NCBI RefSeq assembly: GCF_002964765.1
Contig: NZ_PQCF01000018.1
Location: 62,001 to 126,000 of the forward strand
From: Pseudoalteromonas sp. T1lg88
GTDB taxonomy: Bacteria > Pseudomonadota > Gammaproteobacteria > Enterobacterales > Alteromonadaceae
Reading direction: 5' to 3'
DNA: 64,000 nucleotides
The position numbers were made by a program, and so were the translations under genes. Shown piece after piece: positions 1 to 7,149 of the stretch (positions within the stretch are counted from its first letter, which is position 1; each line of letters begins with the position of its first letter). Under the pieces are notes generated by a model. It saw only the letters and a program-made list of their open reading frames with translations, was not told the origin of the DNA and ran no database searches.

Positions 1-1775
1 TGCTCTTTAGTCTAGGCCTAGAGTTCTCTTTTCCCCGCTTGTTGGCGATGCGCAATATCGTATTTGGCGTTGGTTTATTACAAGTGCTGGTGACCTCGAG
101 CGTTTTCTTTTTCTGCCTGTGGTTATTTTCTTTCGATACCCTAAGTGCTTTTGCTGTGGCGACCCTGGTAGCATTGTCGTCTACCGCCGTGGTGGTGAAA
201 TGCCTTAAAGACAGCGGCCAGTTGCAAAAGCGTCGCGGCCAGTTGGCTGTGGGTGTCTTGTTATTTCAGGATCTGGCCGTGGTGCCCTTGCTGATCGCCA
301 TCCCTTTACTGGCAAACGACACGGAGCAATCGTTACTTTATAGCCTGGCCTTTGCGCTCGGCAAGGGCGCCTTGGTTTGCGCCTTGCTGTGGGCCATAGG
401 CAAGTGGCTGTTGCCGCTTATCTTTAATGAAGTGGCGCGGATGCGCAATGAAGAGCTTTTTGTACTCACCACCTTGCTGGTAACCCTGTTCGCCGGTGGA
501 TTGACCTATTGGTTTGGTCTGTCCATGGCCCTGGGTGCCTTTTTGGCCGGTATGATGCTTGGTGAGAGCCAATACCGGCATCAATTGGAAAGCGATATAC
601 GCCCATTTCGCGACATTCTGATGGGCTTGTTTTTTGTTACCGTGGGCATGCAACTGAGCCTGCTTTATGTGTTCTCTAATCTGCATATAGTGCTTGCGGT
701 GTTGGTGGCCATGATGTTGCTTAAATGGGTCATTTTAGCGCTGATAGCCCAGCTAATGGGGGAGCGTAAAACCGATGCCTTCAGTGCCGCCATCATGCTT
801 TGTCAAATGGGTGAATTTGGCTTTGTGCTGGTGGCCTTGGCGAAAACCCATGGCATTTTGGCTACCGAGTTAGCGTCCTTGCTTATTGCTGTGGGCGTGT
901 TGTCTATGGCTATCACCCCTTATCTGATCGACTGCGCGCCGCGCTGGGTGCACCGCCTCTTTGCAACTTCAAGCGAGCCGGATCAGATCAATTGTGTCGA
1001 TGAGCGCCAGAGCGAACATGTGATCATTTGCGGTTCTGGTCGAGTCGGTCAAAATATCAGCCGTTTTTTACGTGCCGAAGCGCTGCCCTTTGTGGCCATA
1101 GACTTAGACCCCTACCTGGTTCAGCAAGGCCGTTTGGCCAATTATCCCTTGATGTTCGGCGATGCCACACAAAAGGGGATTCTCCAGCGTGCGGGCACCG
1201 CCAATGCGCGCCTCGTGGTGATCACCTTCACTGATCTGGCTAAGGTCAAATTAGTGACCGAGGTGATCAAAGAGGTTGCTCCTGAGGTTAAAATTTTAGC
1301 GCGGATGCCGGATGATGCGCACCTCGAAGAGCTCAAAGAATGCGGCGTCTCGGAAGTGGTGCCCGAGTCGCTGGAGGCGAGTCTAATGCTCTCTTCCCAT
1401 GTTTTGTTTATGAGTGGCGTACCCATGAAGCGGATCCTACGGCGTGTGAGTCAGGAACGGGAAAATCGTTATTCCCTATTGCATAGCTTTTATATTAGCG
1501 ATGAGGCCCTACACAGAGAGCTTCACAGCGACCGTTTAGAGTATCTGCATGTGATGGCCTTAGGGGATAACGCCTATGCTGTGGGTAAAACCATTGCCGA
1601 ATTAAATCTGGGTCTGCGCCGGGTTAGTCTGGCGGCTATGCGCCGCCATGGTGAGGAAATTGACGACCCTTGCGCCGATACTGTTTTGCAAGGTCAGGAT
1701 GTGCTGGTGCTTAAGGGCAAGCCGCGCAGGGTGGAGCGTGCCGAGCGTTACTTACTCAATGGTAGCGAAGCCTGA
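1..1775 (+). CDS. Monovalent cation:proton antiporter-2 (KefB/KefC type), 5' partial
   Basis: Inner-membrane CPA2-family antiporter, expected to exchange K+ or Na+ for protons. The reading frame is open from base 3, upstream of any start codon, and begins inside the transmembrane region (FIGLEF-like stretch LGLEFSFPRLLAMR), so the true N-terminus lies outside the window. Hydrophobic helices fill roughly the first 310 residues. A cytosolic RCK/TrkA-N domain follows, with the nucleotide-binding glycine motif CGSGRVGQ near nt 1029, then a TrkA-C-like tail. About 590 codons are visible; the family usually has 600-660. It could be kefB or kefC or a relative: the glutathione-regulated subtype cannot be decided from the sequence. 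It converges on the phospholipase gene with a 16-bp gap. Confidence 0.9.
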   Translation, partial: LFSLGLEFSFPRLLAMRNIVFGVGLLQVLVTSSVFFFCLWLFSFDTLSAFAVATLVALSSTAVVVKCLKDSGQLQKRRGQLAVGVLLFQDLAVVPLLIAIPLLANDTEQSLLYSLAFALGKGALVCALLWAIGKWLLPLIFNEVARMRNEELFVLTTLLVTLFAGGLTYWFGLSMALGAFLAGMMLGESQYRHQLESDIRPFRDILMGLFFVTVGMQLSLLYVFSNLHIVLAVLVAMMLLKWVILALIAQLMGERKTDAFSAAIMLCQMGEFGFVLVALAKTHGILATELASLLIAVGVLSMAITPYLIDCAPRWVHRLFATSSEPDQINCVDERQSEHVIICGSGRVGQNISRFLRAEALPFVAIDLDPYLVQQGRLANYPLMFGDATQKGILQRAGTANARLVVITFTDLAKVKLVTEVIKEVAPEVKILARMPDDAHLEELKECGVSEVVPESLEASLMLSSHVLFMSGVPMKRILRRVSQERENRYSLLHSFYISDEALHRELHSDRLEYLHVMALGDNAYAVGKTIAELNLGLRRVSLAAMRRHGEEIDDPCADTVLQGQDVLVLKGKPRRVERAERYLLNGSEA

Positions 1776-1791
1776 TCAATTCATGCTTGAG

Positions 1792-2931
1792 CTAATCCAA
1801 ACTCAAAAAGTGGCGCAGCTCGGGTAATTTATCGAGTCCGTCCTGGTAGCCGAGGTCGATCAAATGTTGGGTATAGCGTTTCTCAAAGAGCAGGTAGCTG
1901 GGTAAGCTTGACTCGCTGTAGCGCTTCACACCAAAGCCACGCAGTAACAAGCGAATGGCGAGGGGCATATCGTCGTAATATTCGCTGCTTATGGTATTAA
2001 AGTTGTGCGAGGGATTAATAACAAAGGTGTCGATATGCTTGAGCTCTTTGTGGTCTTCACGGTCTTTTAGCAGGCTTAGGGTACGGTTAATGCGTTCAAC
2101 GCGTTCCAGATCTGCCAGCAGGGTATCGGCGAACACACTGTCTAGCAGGTGGCCGGCAATATGCGAGATACCCGGATAATGCGGGGCATACTTGCGGTTT
2201 TCATCTTTCGGGGCCTCGACACCGATAACAAAAATGCGATCGGCGCCAAGGTGAATGGCACTCGAAAGCGGTGACATTTGGTGGATGGAACCATCACCAT
2301 AATATTGCTGTCGAATTCTTACACTGGGGAACACCACGGGGATGGCACTGGAGGCCATCAGGTGTTCCATATGGATACGGGTTTTTAGTCCCTGGCGTCT
2401 CACCCGTTGCCAGGGTTCGGCGTTATGGCTTTGAAAAAAGGTAATGGAATCGCCGTTACTGTAATTCGAAGCGGTGACCGCCAAGGCATCTATGATCCCG
2501 CGGTGAATATTGCGGTCGATGCGCTCCATAGGCAGGACGTCGGCCAGCAGGCGCCTAAGAGGCGCGTTATTAAACAGGCTGCCCGGGGCATGGTTGGCAT
2601 GGCCGGAGCGAAAGCTGGTAAGTATGTTGCGAAGGATATGGCCAAAAACATGGGCAAAGTCACTGCGGTAGACGTCCGAGGTATGAAATTGGCTCCACAC
2701 CGCATCAAGCTTGCGGCTGGCCAAGTGGGCACAGGACGCCCAGCAGCCTAATGCCACGGAATTGATTGCCCCGGCAGAGGTGCCGGTGATAATACGAAAC
2801 GGTAGCGGGGCGGTACGCGGTAGGCTATGAGTGAGGGCCTTAAGCACCCCCACCTGATAAGCCGCACGAGCGCCACCGCCGCTTAAAAACAATGCTGTGC
2901 CTTTTTGACCGCAATTAGTTTGCTTTCGCAT
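1792..2931 (-). CDS. Patatin-like phospholipase family protein
   Basis: Probable lipid acyl hydrolase of the bacterial patatin family (379 aa). The oxyanion-hole motif GGGARAA lies at about residues 18-24, the nucleophile elbow GTSAG at 50-54 (Ser52), and the Asp-Gly of the catalytic dyad at 213-214 (YGDGS). I chose the ATG at 2931 because the motif starts about 15 residues later, as in relatives, and because an earlier start at 3102 would run into the divergent DUF3014 gene. No signal peptide is visible, so it is probably cytoplasmic or peripheral. Substrate is unknown. Confidence 0.85.
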   Translation of the reverse strand: MRKQTNCGQKGTALFLSGGGARAAYQVGVLKALTHSLPRTAPLPFRIITGTSAGAINSVALGCWASCAHLASRKLDAVWSQFHTSDVYRSDFAHVFGHILRNILTSFRSGHANHAPGSLFNNAPLRRLLADVLPMERIDRNIHRGIIDALAVTASNYSNGDSITFFQSHNAEPWQRVRRQGLKTRIHMEHLMASSAIPVVFPSVRIRQQYYGDGSIHQMSPLSSAIHLGADRIFVIGVEAPKDENRKYAPHYPGISHIAGHLLDSVFADTLLADLERVERINRTLSLLKDREDHKELKHIDTFVINPSHNFNTISSEYYDDMPLAIRLLLRGFGVKRYSESSLPSYLLFEKRYTQHLIDLGYQDGLDKLPELRHFLSLD

Positions 2932-3078
2932 ATTATTTGCACTTAAATGGAGACCTAGCTTTAATGTAAAAGATTCTTCAGTAAAAAGAAACGTATAGGC
3001 AAGCGCGTTGTCAATGTTGGCACTGCCACTGATGGCCACCGCCCTTGCTGAAACCGTGGTTATGTTAACGGAGCACCT

Positions 3079-3920
3079 ATGAAAGAGCAGCCCCCCGAAC
3101 AAGACACGAAAACACCGAACAGAAATACCCTGTTATTTGCCGCCATCGTTGTTGTGGTGTTGATGATTGTAGTGGTTATCGCCCTCAGTAATCAGCAGCA
3201 ACCGACTGAGCCGGCACCTGTTGCCGAGCCCAAAGAGGTGGTTATTGAGCCGCAAGAGCCCGAACCCGAGTTAGAGCCGCAGCCAACCCCCGAGCCTGTT
3301 CAGCCCGAGACCGTTCAGCCAGAGCCTGAGCCGGTAATGGAAGAGCCCCTACCAAGCCTGGATGACAGCGATGCTGAGGTCAGCGAGCGGGTAGAGCAAT
3401 CCTTGGCCGCCAGCAGTGCCGAACTATTGGTTAATGATGATTTAATCCGGCGCACAGTGGTGTTTGTTAATAACCTCGCCGCCGGTCGCGTTGCCACCAA
3501 TCACTCGCCGGTGACTAATTGCAAGAGCCATTCAGCGTAGTTGAAGGCGATGTGCTGACCATGGACCCGCAAAGTTTTAAACGCTATGACCCTTATGTGG
3601 CCATTCTTACGGCCCTGGACAGCGAGCAGCTTTTGGCGCTTTATAAACGCTTCGAGCCACTCTTTGTCGAAGCCTATGGCGAAGTAGGTGAGCCGGGTAC
3701 CAGCTTTGAGCAGCGTCTGGTGCAGGCCATCGACCTGGTACTGGCAACGCCGGAGATGACCACACAAATTCCGTTGTTGCGCGATTCAGTTACCTATAAG
3801 TATGCCTATTCAGAATGGGAAAACCTGCCGCCGGCGCAAAAGCAATTACTGCGCATGGGCCCGGAAAACGTGGCCAAGGTGAAAGGGGTGTTACGCGAGC
3901 TCCGCACCCAGCTTGATTAA
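3079..3920 (+). pseudogene. DUF3014 family membrane-anchored protein, frameshifted
   Basis: Two overlapping frames together make one DUF3014 protein. The first (3079-3540) has an N-terminal membrane helix (residues ~20-40), a Pro/Glu-rich linker and the start of the domain (NDDLIRRTVVFVNNLAAGRVATNHSPV). The second frame carries the rest of the domain (EPFSVVEGD...RYDPYV...) to 3920. The switch is near 3512-3520, at the bases actaattgc. The total of 842 nt is one base short of a multiple of three, so a single-base deletion explains it. Function of the family is not known. Either a recent pseudogene or an assembly error; nothing marks it as programmed frameshifting. Confidence 0.8.
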
Positions 3921-3966
3921 ATGCCGGTAATAAGAGAGTCGGTGGCATTGCCATTCGATTCTCGAT

Positions 3967-4004
3967 AGCACAATAGCACAATAGCACAATAGCACAATAG
4001 CACA
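3967..4004. repeat. 8-bp tandem repeat (AGCACAAT)n
   Basis: Four perfect copies of AGCACAAT followed by a partial copy, between the DUF3014 remnant and ffs. A short microsatellite, likely variable in copy number. No gene is seen in 3921-4119. Confidence 0.9.
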
Positions 4005-4119
4005 GAGGTGGGCTGGCCATCAGGCTGGCCCAATAGCCTAAACTCGTGCCTAACAGACAACCAACTGTTTGTTTACTAGGCAGTTAACCTGTATTTATTG
4101 GGCAATTCACGGATTTCCC

Positions 4120-4148
4120 TTGAATCTCACCGTTAAAGTCGGGATAAT
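4120..4148 (+). promoter_or_regulatory. Sigma-70 promoter of ffs
   Basis: -35 TTGAAT (4120-4125), 17-bp spacer, -10 GATAAT (4143-4148). It lies about 30 bp upstream of the mature 4.5S RNA, which leaves a short 5' leader to be trimmed. Confidence 0.7.
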
Positions 4149-4176
4149 CCCTCCTGCGCCCAAAGAGGCCCACTAT

Positions 4177-4290
4177 GGTGGCCTTATTGGTCCTCTCGCA
4201 ACACTAGCATGTGAACCTGGTCAGGCCCGGAAGGGAGCAGCCACAGCGTGTGATGTGTGTGCCGAGATGTGGCTGGTAAGGCTACCACCC
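4177..4290 (+). ncRNA. ffs: 4.5S RNA of the signal recognition particle
   Basis: RNA scaffold for Ffh, needed to target membrane proteins to the translocon. The hallmark SRP apical loop is present (GGTCAGGCCCGGAAGGGAGC at 4219-4238, then agcc), with the pairing partner on the 3' side (gccgagatgtggctgg). Terminal stem GGTGGCCTTA pairs with TAAGG...CCACC at 4277-4289. Length is about 114 nt, matching the E. coli RNA. Ends are estimated from pairing. The gene itself is intact; a Tn7-like element begins 12 bp after its 3' end, so the original downstream terminator has been displaced. Confidence 0.93.
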
Positions 4291-4302
4291 AAATTCCTCT
4301 TC

Positions 4303-4372
4303 TGTTGTTTGAAGTATAAGTTGACAAATTTGAAGTTAAAGTTGACATAAATTTGAACAATAAGTTGTCATA
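4303..4372 (+). repeat. Right-type transposon end: three abutting TnsB-like sites
   Basis: Three head-to-tail sites of ~22-bp pitch: TTTGAAGTATAAGTTGACA (4308-4326), TTTGAAGTTAAAGTTGACA (4329-4347) and TTTGAACAATAAGTTGTCA (4352-4370). Tightly packed sites are typical of the Tn7 right end, the end that normally faces the attachment site and the tnsA gene, as here. Confidence 0.88.
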
Positions 4373-4411
4373 GTCTAATTTTTAGTCAGTGAGCTAAAAA
4401 AGAAAACGGCT

Positions 4412-4699
4412 ATGTACCGACGCAAACTCAAACACTCCAGAGTAAAAAACCTTTTTAAGTTCGCCAGTCAAAAGAACAAGGCTACCTGTCTCGTCGAATC
4501 GGCATTAGAGTTCGATGCTTGTTTCCACTTCGAATATTCCCCAGCGATTGTTGCGTGTGAGGCTCAGCCTGTTGGCTTTAAATACGACTTTGAAGGCCGT
4601 ACTTGCCCATATACACCTGATTTTCTATTAACTCATAGCGATGGCGCGCAAAAGTATATCGAGATAAAGCCAGTAAAGGAGCTTGCTGAAGAAGAGTGA
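4412..4699 (+). CDS. tnsA: TnsA-like transposase endonuclease subunit, N-terminal domain only
   Basis: TnsA cuts the 5' strands at the ends of Tn7-type transposons, in a complex with TnsB and TnsC. These 95 residues match the N-terminal catalytic domain: the opening MYRRKLKHSRVKNLFKFAS is the usual start of I-F3-type TnsA, and the restriction-endonuclease-like triad is visible as Glu29 (LVESALEF), Asp70 (YTPDFLL) and Glu84-x-Lys86 (YIEIKP). Full-length family members run to about 200-280 residues; here the C-terminal winged-helix/TnsC-binding part is missing and the frame stops at 4699, 8 bp before an orphan CRISPR repeat. This looks like the scar of a deletion running from inside tnsA through tnsB/C and the cas genes to the array. 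The start ATG is 39 bp inside the transposon end repeats. Probably inactive for transposition alone. Confidence 0.88.
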   Translation: MYRRKLKHSRVKNLFKFASQKNKATCLVESALEFDACFHFEYSPAIVACEAQPVGFKYDFEGRTCPYTPDFLLTHSDGAQKYIEIKPVKELAEEE

Positions 4700-4707
4700 T
4701 CTTCACT

Positions 4708-4735
4708 GTGAACTGCCGAAAAGGCAGGGCTAGAC
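4708..4735 (+). CRISPR. Orphan type I-F-like CRISPR repeat (single copy)
   Basis: 28 bp beginning GTGAACTGCCGAAAAGGCAG. The first half (GTGAACTGCCG) and the CTGCC/GGCAG hairpin match I-F repeats, particularly those of I-F3 transposons. No second repeat follows at the 60-bp spacing, so this is not an array: the next 32 bp are mostly a transcription terminator. Best read as the last repeat left by an internal deletion. The 3' part (ggctagac) differs from the usual I-F ending, so a chance hairpin is possible, but a related copy at 11458 strengthens the call. Confidence 0.6.
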
Positions 4736-4740
4736 ATCAA

Positions 4741-4771
4741 ACACCCCAGCAAATGCTGGGGTGTTTTCTTT
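4741..4771 (+). terminator. Rho-independent terminator
   Basis: Perfect 10-bp stem ACACCCCAGC / GCTGGGGTGT with a 4-nt loop followed by TTTTCTTT. It would end a transcript coming from tnsA and the CRISPR-like repeat. Confidence 0.85.
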
Positions 4772-4831
4772 AAAATACAGTGGTAATCTGAACAGTATCT
4801 AATGCTATGCAATTTGTCTGGGAGTTTTGTT

Positions 4832-4930
4832 ATGAATGACGTTCAAATATTTGGATTGGCAATGTTATCACTAACAGTAGTCACCTTTGTTGTCGGCATG
4901 TACATTCTGGCAAAGCGAGTGAAAAAATAA
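4832..4930 (+). CDS. 32-aa single-pass membrane peptide
   Basis: Short open frame (MNDVQIFGLAMLSLTVV...) with one hydrophobic helix (residues ~5-26) and a basic tail AKRVKK. A GGGAG ribosome-binding site lies 7 bp before the ATG. It sits alone between the tnsA terminator and the tetR gene. Small, helix-plus-basic-tail peptides of this kind can be regulators of membrane complexes, but no function can be assigned. It could also be a non-coding stretch; the good RBS and topology favour a gene. Confidence 0.5.
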   Translation: MNDVQIFGLAMLSLTVVTFVVGMYILAKRVKK

Positions 4931-4986
4931 GTGAGCTAACTTTAGCTTGTTGTATTCTAATCGTAATGGAAAGACCAGTGTTATAT

Positions 4987-5625
4987 CTAGGATACGGTAT
5001 ATGGAGACATAAGCTTTAGAGTCGCACTTACAAAATTTTGTGTATGTTCTGGGTCGAATTCATCAATATTTATGGATTGAATTACCAGCCAACCGTCAAC
5101 TAAAGCTGTTAATTGGTCACATAGCATTTTAGCACTAATATCCTTGCGAATTGCACCTTCCAATTGTCCTTGCTCGATGCTTAAAGTGAGAATTGACTTT
5201 AACTTTTCGTATTTTTTCAGTAGGTACCTGGCAAAGTTGGGCTCATTTCTAGCGTAAATCAACAACTCAGAAAAAACAGGGGCTGTGCTTTTACTCTCAT
5301 TTTGCGCGCGCATTAACCAGTTATCTAATGTGTCTCTTATATCAAGGTATTTTCCATCGTTAATTAGTAACTGTTCATATTCTTCAAAAATAAAATCAGT
5401 AGCAGCGGTGATCATTTCTTCTTTGTTTTTGAAGTAATAGGTCATTGTCCCTGTTGAGCTGCCAACCTTCGCCGATACTTTACGCATAGAGGTTCCTCGA
5501 TGGCCTTGTTCGCACAGTACCTCTATCACGGCTGACACCAGTTGCTTTCGTTTGGAATCGTGATCTCCTGCCGGGCGTCCTCTTTTTGCTTTGCCTTTGT
5601 TGTGACTGAACTCATTATTACTCAT
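4987..5625 (-). CDS. TetR/AcrR family transcriptional regulator
   Basis: 212-aa predicted repressor. A basic N-terminal tail (KGKAKRGRPAGDHDSKRKQ) precedes a TetR-type helix-turn-helix (about residues 30-65: GTSMRKVSAKVGSSTGTMTY, then YFKNKEEM), followed by an all-helical ligand-binding domain. Divergently transcribed from the RND efflux pair, so it most likely represses that pair and itself through the shared 430-bp intergenic region. The start at 5625 has an AGAGGAG box about 12 bp upstream; a TTG at 5664 is an alternative. AT-rich coding sequence sets it apart from the host genes. Part of the transposon cargo. Confidence 0.88.
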   Translation of the reverse strand: MSNNEFSHNKGKAKRGRPAGDHDSKRKQLVSAVIEVLCEQGHRGTSMRKVSAKVGSSTGTMTYYFKNKEEMITAATDFIFEEYEQLLINDGKYLDIRDTLDNWLMRAQNESKSTAPVFSELLIYARNEPNFARYLLKKYEKLKSILTLSIEQGQLEGAIRKDISAKMLCDQLTALVDGWLVIQSINIDEFDPEHTQNFVSATLKLMSPYTVS

Positions 5626-6056
5626 TTGGTGGTTAAACTCCTCTGGGTTAGTTGTTCCGCACAAATTCGATATTAGAAGCTAAATTTTCAAGCTTGAACA
5701 TGAACTACAAAAACTAAAAAAACACACTCTCATTCGCTGTGCATCGACGCGCAATTTTTCCATAACGATATGTCCTGATGCAACACAATACGACTACGTA
5801 CTGGCCGTGACATATGAACATATTCACAAGAGTCACATGGAATAATTTCTATCGAACTAAAGTTCATTCTTTGGCAATCGCTTATTTACACACCTTGATT
5901 AAATTAACATAACACATGTTGTGTTAATTGTGGTGATTATATTACAATCAGGTTTAAGGCAACTTGGCACAACTTCATTTACGGTTTAATTGTGCGGTAT
6001 AGGGCCAGGCACTATGTTTATTAAAATTACTCAAGTCTAATTACTGGGAGTTCTCG
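5626..6056. promoter_or_regulatory. Divergent tetR / efflux control region with candidate operator
   Basis: AT-rich intergenic region between the divergent tetR and membrane-fusion genes. It contains the inverted repeat AACACA-TGT-TGTGTT at 5911-5925, inside a longer imperfect palindrome (TTAACAtAACACA...TGTTAATT-like). This is the best candidate TetR operator. No other gene is seen here. Confidence 0.5.
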
Positions 6057-7145
6057 ATGAAAAATGTAACAAAGGGCAGTATGGTTGTGATGACCTTAAT
6101 GTTGGCGGCCACGTTGCTGGGGTGTGATCAAAAGCAGCCAGAAGAAAGCACTCCTGTATCAAGACCTGTAAAAATTTATACGGTTGGTGGAGATATTGTA
6201 CAAAACTCATCTCGCTATCCGGGAAGTGTATCCGCCGCGCTTGAGTCAACCCTCGCATTTGAGGTGCCTGGCAAGATTACTTCTCTTAAAATTAAAGAGG
6301 GTCAGACAGTTTCGGCTGGCCAAGTGTTAGCAAATCTAGATGCTCGAGACTATCAATCGCAGCTTGATAGCACAAAATCTAATAGGGACGCTGCGTTGGC
6401 TGATTTTGAGCGATACAAAAAAGCTCTCAAGGCGAATGCTGTCACCCCACAAGCATTTGATGAAGCTAAACGAAATTTAGAAGTAGCTCAGTCTGAATTC
6501 AGGCGCGCAAAGAAAGCCGTTGATGATACAACTCTAACAGCACCGTTTGCTGGTAGAGTGGTGAGTATTAATATTGACCAGTTTGACACGGTTCATGCAA
6601 AGCAACCTGTTCTTCAATTACACAGTGATTCCGCTTTCGAAATGGTCGTTGATGTTCCAGAAGCTGACTGGGCACAGGGAGAAAAAGTCAGTTCCGCCTC
6701 GGAAATTGATTTAAAGGATCAATTGTTTGTAACAGTTAGTGCTGCACCTAATGAAAAATTTCCGGGTGTTATTACTGAATTTTCTGGTGCCGCTGATGCG
6801 ATCACCCGTACATACAAAGTCACTGTCGCCTTTTCAGTACCTGAGGATAGTATCGTCGGCTCAGGTATGACGGGCCATGTTTTGTATGAGCCTCTTAAAT
6901 CCTCTTCCGGAAATAATGGACTTCAGGTTCCCGTTGATGCAATTGTGGGTGATGTAGATAACCAGTCTTTTGTTTGGCTCTACAATGCTGATGAGGGCAT
7001 TGTTACAAAGCAACCCGTTATATTAGGCAGTGTTAGTTCGAACTGGGTGCAAATTGAGAGCGGTCTAGCCAAAGGCGACCAAATCGCTGTATCAGGCGTG
7101 CACAGCATGTTTGATGGGTTTCTAGTTCACCCGTTAGAGGATTAA
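6057..7145 (+). CDS. RND efflux membrane fusion protein (periplasmic adaptor lipoprotein)
   Basis: Periplasmic adaptor (362 aa) linking an inner-membrane RND pump to an outer-membrane channel. A lipoprotein signal ends in the lipobox LLGC (Cys23). Then come a lipoyl-like half motif (GKITSLKIKEGQTVSAGQVL, residues ~75-94), a coiled-coil hairpin rich in Lys/Ala (~105-160), the second lipoyl half (TLTAPFAGRVVSINIDQFDT), a beta-barrel and membrane-proximal domain. GGGAG precedes the ATG. The RND permease starts 4 bp downstream, so the two are co-transcribed. No TolC-type gene accompanies them; a host channel is presumably recruited. Confidence 0.93.
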   Translation: MKNVTKGSMVVMTLMLAATLLGCDQKQPEESTPVSRPVKIYTVGGDIVQNSSRYPGSVSAALESTLAFEVPGKITSLKIKEGQTVSAGQVLANLDARDYQSQLDSTKSNRDAALADFERYKKALKANAVTPQAFDEAKRNLEVAQSEFRRAKKAVDDTTLTAPFAGRVVSINIDQFDTVHAKQPVLQLHSDSAFEMVVDVPEADWAQGEKVSSASEIDLKDQLFVTVSAAPNEKFPGVITEFSGAADAITRTYKVTVAFSVPEDSIVGSGMTGHVLYEPLKSSSGNNGLQVPVDAIVGDVDNQSFVWLYNADEGIVTKQPVILGSVSSNWVQIESGLAKGDQIAVSGVHSMFDGFLVHPLED

Positions 7146-7149
7146 TCTC

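Noticed and set aside
3790..4020. Minus-strand frame over the AGCACAAT repeats
   Set aside because: Its N-terminus is just a translation of the tandem repeat; no RBS or conservation expected.
4069..4350. 93-aa frame covering ffs
   Set aside because: It lies across a structured RNA gene and a transposon end; not a protein gene.
4708..4800. A CRISPR array after tnsA
   Set aside because: There is no second repeat at about 60-bp spacing; the supposed spacer is a transcription terminator.
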